Source of the DNA: Daphnia carinata
Lineage: Eukaryota; Arthropoda; Branchiopoda; Diplostraca; Daphniidae
Length of the DNA stretch: 64,000 nucleotides
Assembly: GCF_022539665.2 (NCBI RefSeq)
Contig: NC_081336.1
Location: 4,356,221-4,420,220 of the forward strand
Reading direction: 5' to 3'
Below, one piece after another: positions 63,544-64,000 of this stretch (the stretch's first letter is position 1; every line of letters starts with the position of its first letter). Both the position numbers and the translations under genes were made by a program. The notes under the pieces were generated by a model that was not told the origin of the DNA, did no database searches, and saw only the letters and a program-made list of their open reading frames with translations.

Positions 63544-63879
63544 AGTTTAGATTTTGAATGCTTTTTTGTTTTCTGTAAAAACGAGTACCGGTGTCACTAA
63601 CTAACTAGGCAACCTGAGATGACTGTGACAGTTGTAGCGTCTTAGTAAACGTAAAAGCAACAAAGATACTGGACTTACTGATAGTGATAACGTCTAGTCA
63701 ATATTAGTAGATAAACAAACTCTACCATACACTGCTTCTCATTGCCGATCACTGACAATTGTAATATTAGCATGAACTGGACGGCTGTAGGAAATTTCGA
63801 ATTCAAAATGTTCGTACATAGCTATTCATGGGTTTTGAATTTTGATTGATTTGAAGATTTTATAAAAATACAAAATTGG
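63544..63879. other. Upstream region of the CRAL-TRIO gene
   Basis: Probable promoter and 5' UTR. No TATA box is obvious, nothing else recognised. Confidence 0.4.
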
Positions 63880-63956
63880 TGAAAAAATCGGGCTTATTTC
63901 GTCGGGCTTATTTTCAATCCCAACAATTTGACGAAAAAAGTATACCATTTGGAATT
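63880..63956 (-). repeat. Dispersed repeat copy 3 (AATAAGCCCGAC box), inverted
   Basis: The minus strand reads AATTCCAA, about 50 bases, then AATAAGCCCGACG and AAATAAGCCCGATTTTTTC. Same architecture as copies 1 and 2 in the opposite orientation. Confidence 0.65.
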
Positions 63957-64000
63957 ATATAAAAATTACACGTCATACTTAAAATTAAGCGCTTCTTTTA

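Overview
This is a eukaryotic, arthropod-type window. Genes are split into many short exons, with introns mostly of 60-150 bp and perfect GT..AG ends. Two tandem glucocerebrosidases, a 53BP1 orthologue, an HELLS-type chromatin remodeller, a Wnt gene and an ecdysis-triggering-hormone-receptor-like GPCR exon point to a pancrustacean. The very small introns together with homopolymer-rich non-coding DNA suggest Daphnia or a close relative. The species call is inference; the gene calls rest on reading the translated exons. All splice joins were made by eye. The joined coding lengths of HELLS, TP53BP1, Wnt, both glucosylceramidases, the CRAL-TRIO gene and two small genes are each a multiple of three, which supports the models.

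Layout. 1-22.5 kb is almost gene-free. Its first ~18 kb are packed with long poly(A)/poly(T) tracts and microsatellites, and the only convincing coding sequence is the first coding exon of a neuropeptide GPCR (minus, 11.0-11.6 kb), whose next exon I could not find in the 11 kb downstream. 22.5-26.3 kb (minus) is HELLS. 27.0-27.9 kb holds three tRNA genes: a normal tRNA-Trp(CCA), an otherwise identical copy with anticodon CAA, and tRNA-Gly(GCC). A small secreted His/Tyr-rich protein gene with a TATA box follows at 28.5 kb. 29.7-34.5 kb (minus) is TP53BP1, with Tudor, H2A-ubiquitin-reader motif and tandem BRCT. 36.8-46.8 kb (plus) is a Wnt gene with a 7 kb first intron. 48.3-54.6 kb (plus) carries two tandem GH30 glucosylceramidases with different intron positions.

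54.6-64 kb is a repeat-rich island. It holds a tiny three-exon coiled-coil ORF, an unrecognised decayed gene, a 1.7 kb foldback element with ~0.58 kb inverted arms around three tRNA-like sequences, a broken zinc-knuckle DEAD-box (vasa-type) pseudogene, and an intact CRAL-TRIO lipid-transfer gene. Three copies of a dispersed repeat containing the box AATAAGCCCGAC are spaced along the island.

No operon-like functional linkage is visible. HELLS (chromatin/DNA methylation) and TP53BP1 (double-strand break repair) are separate nuclear genes transcribed in the same direction, and the two glucosylceramidases are the only obvious functional pair. The best candidates for something undescribed are the foldback element with its tRNA-like cargo, the anticodon-switched tRNA, and the repeat family flanking the 55-64 kb island.
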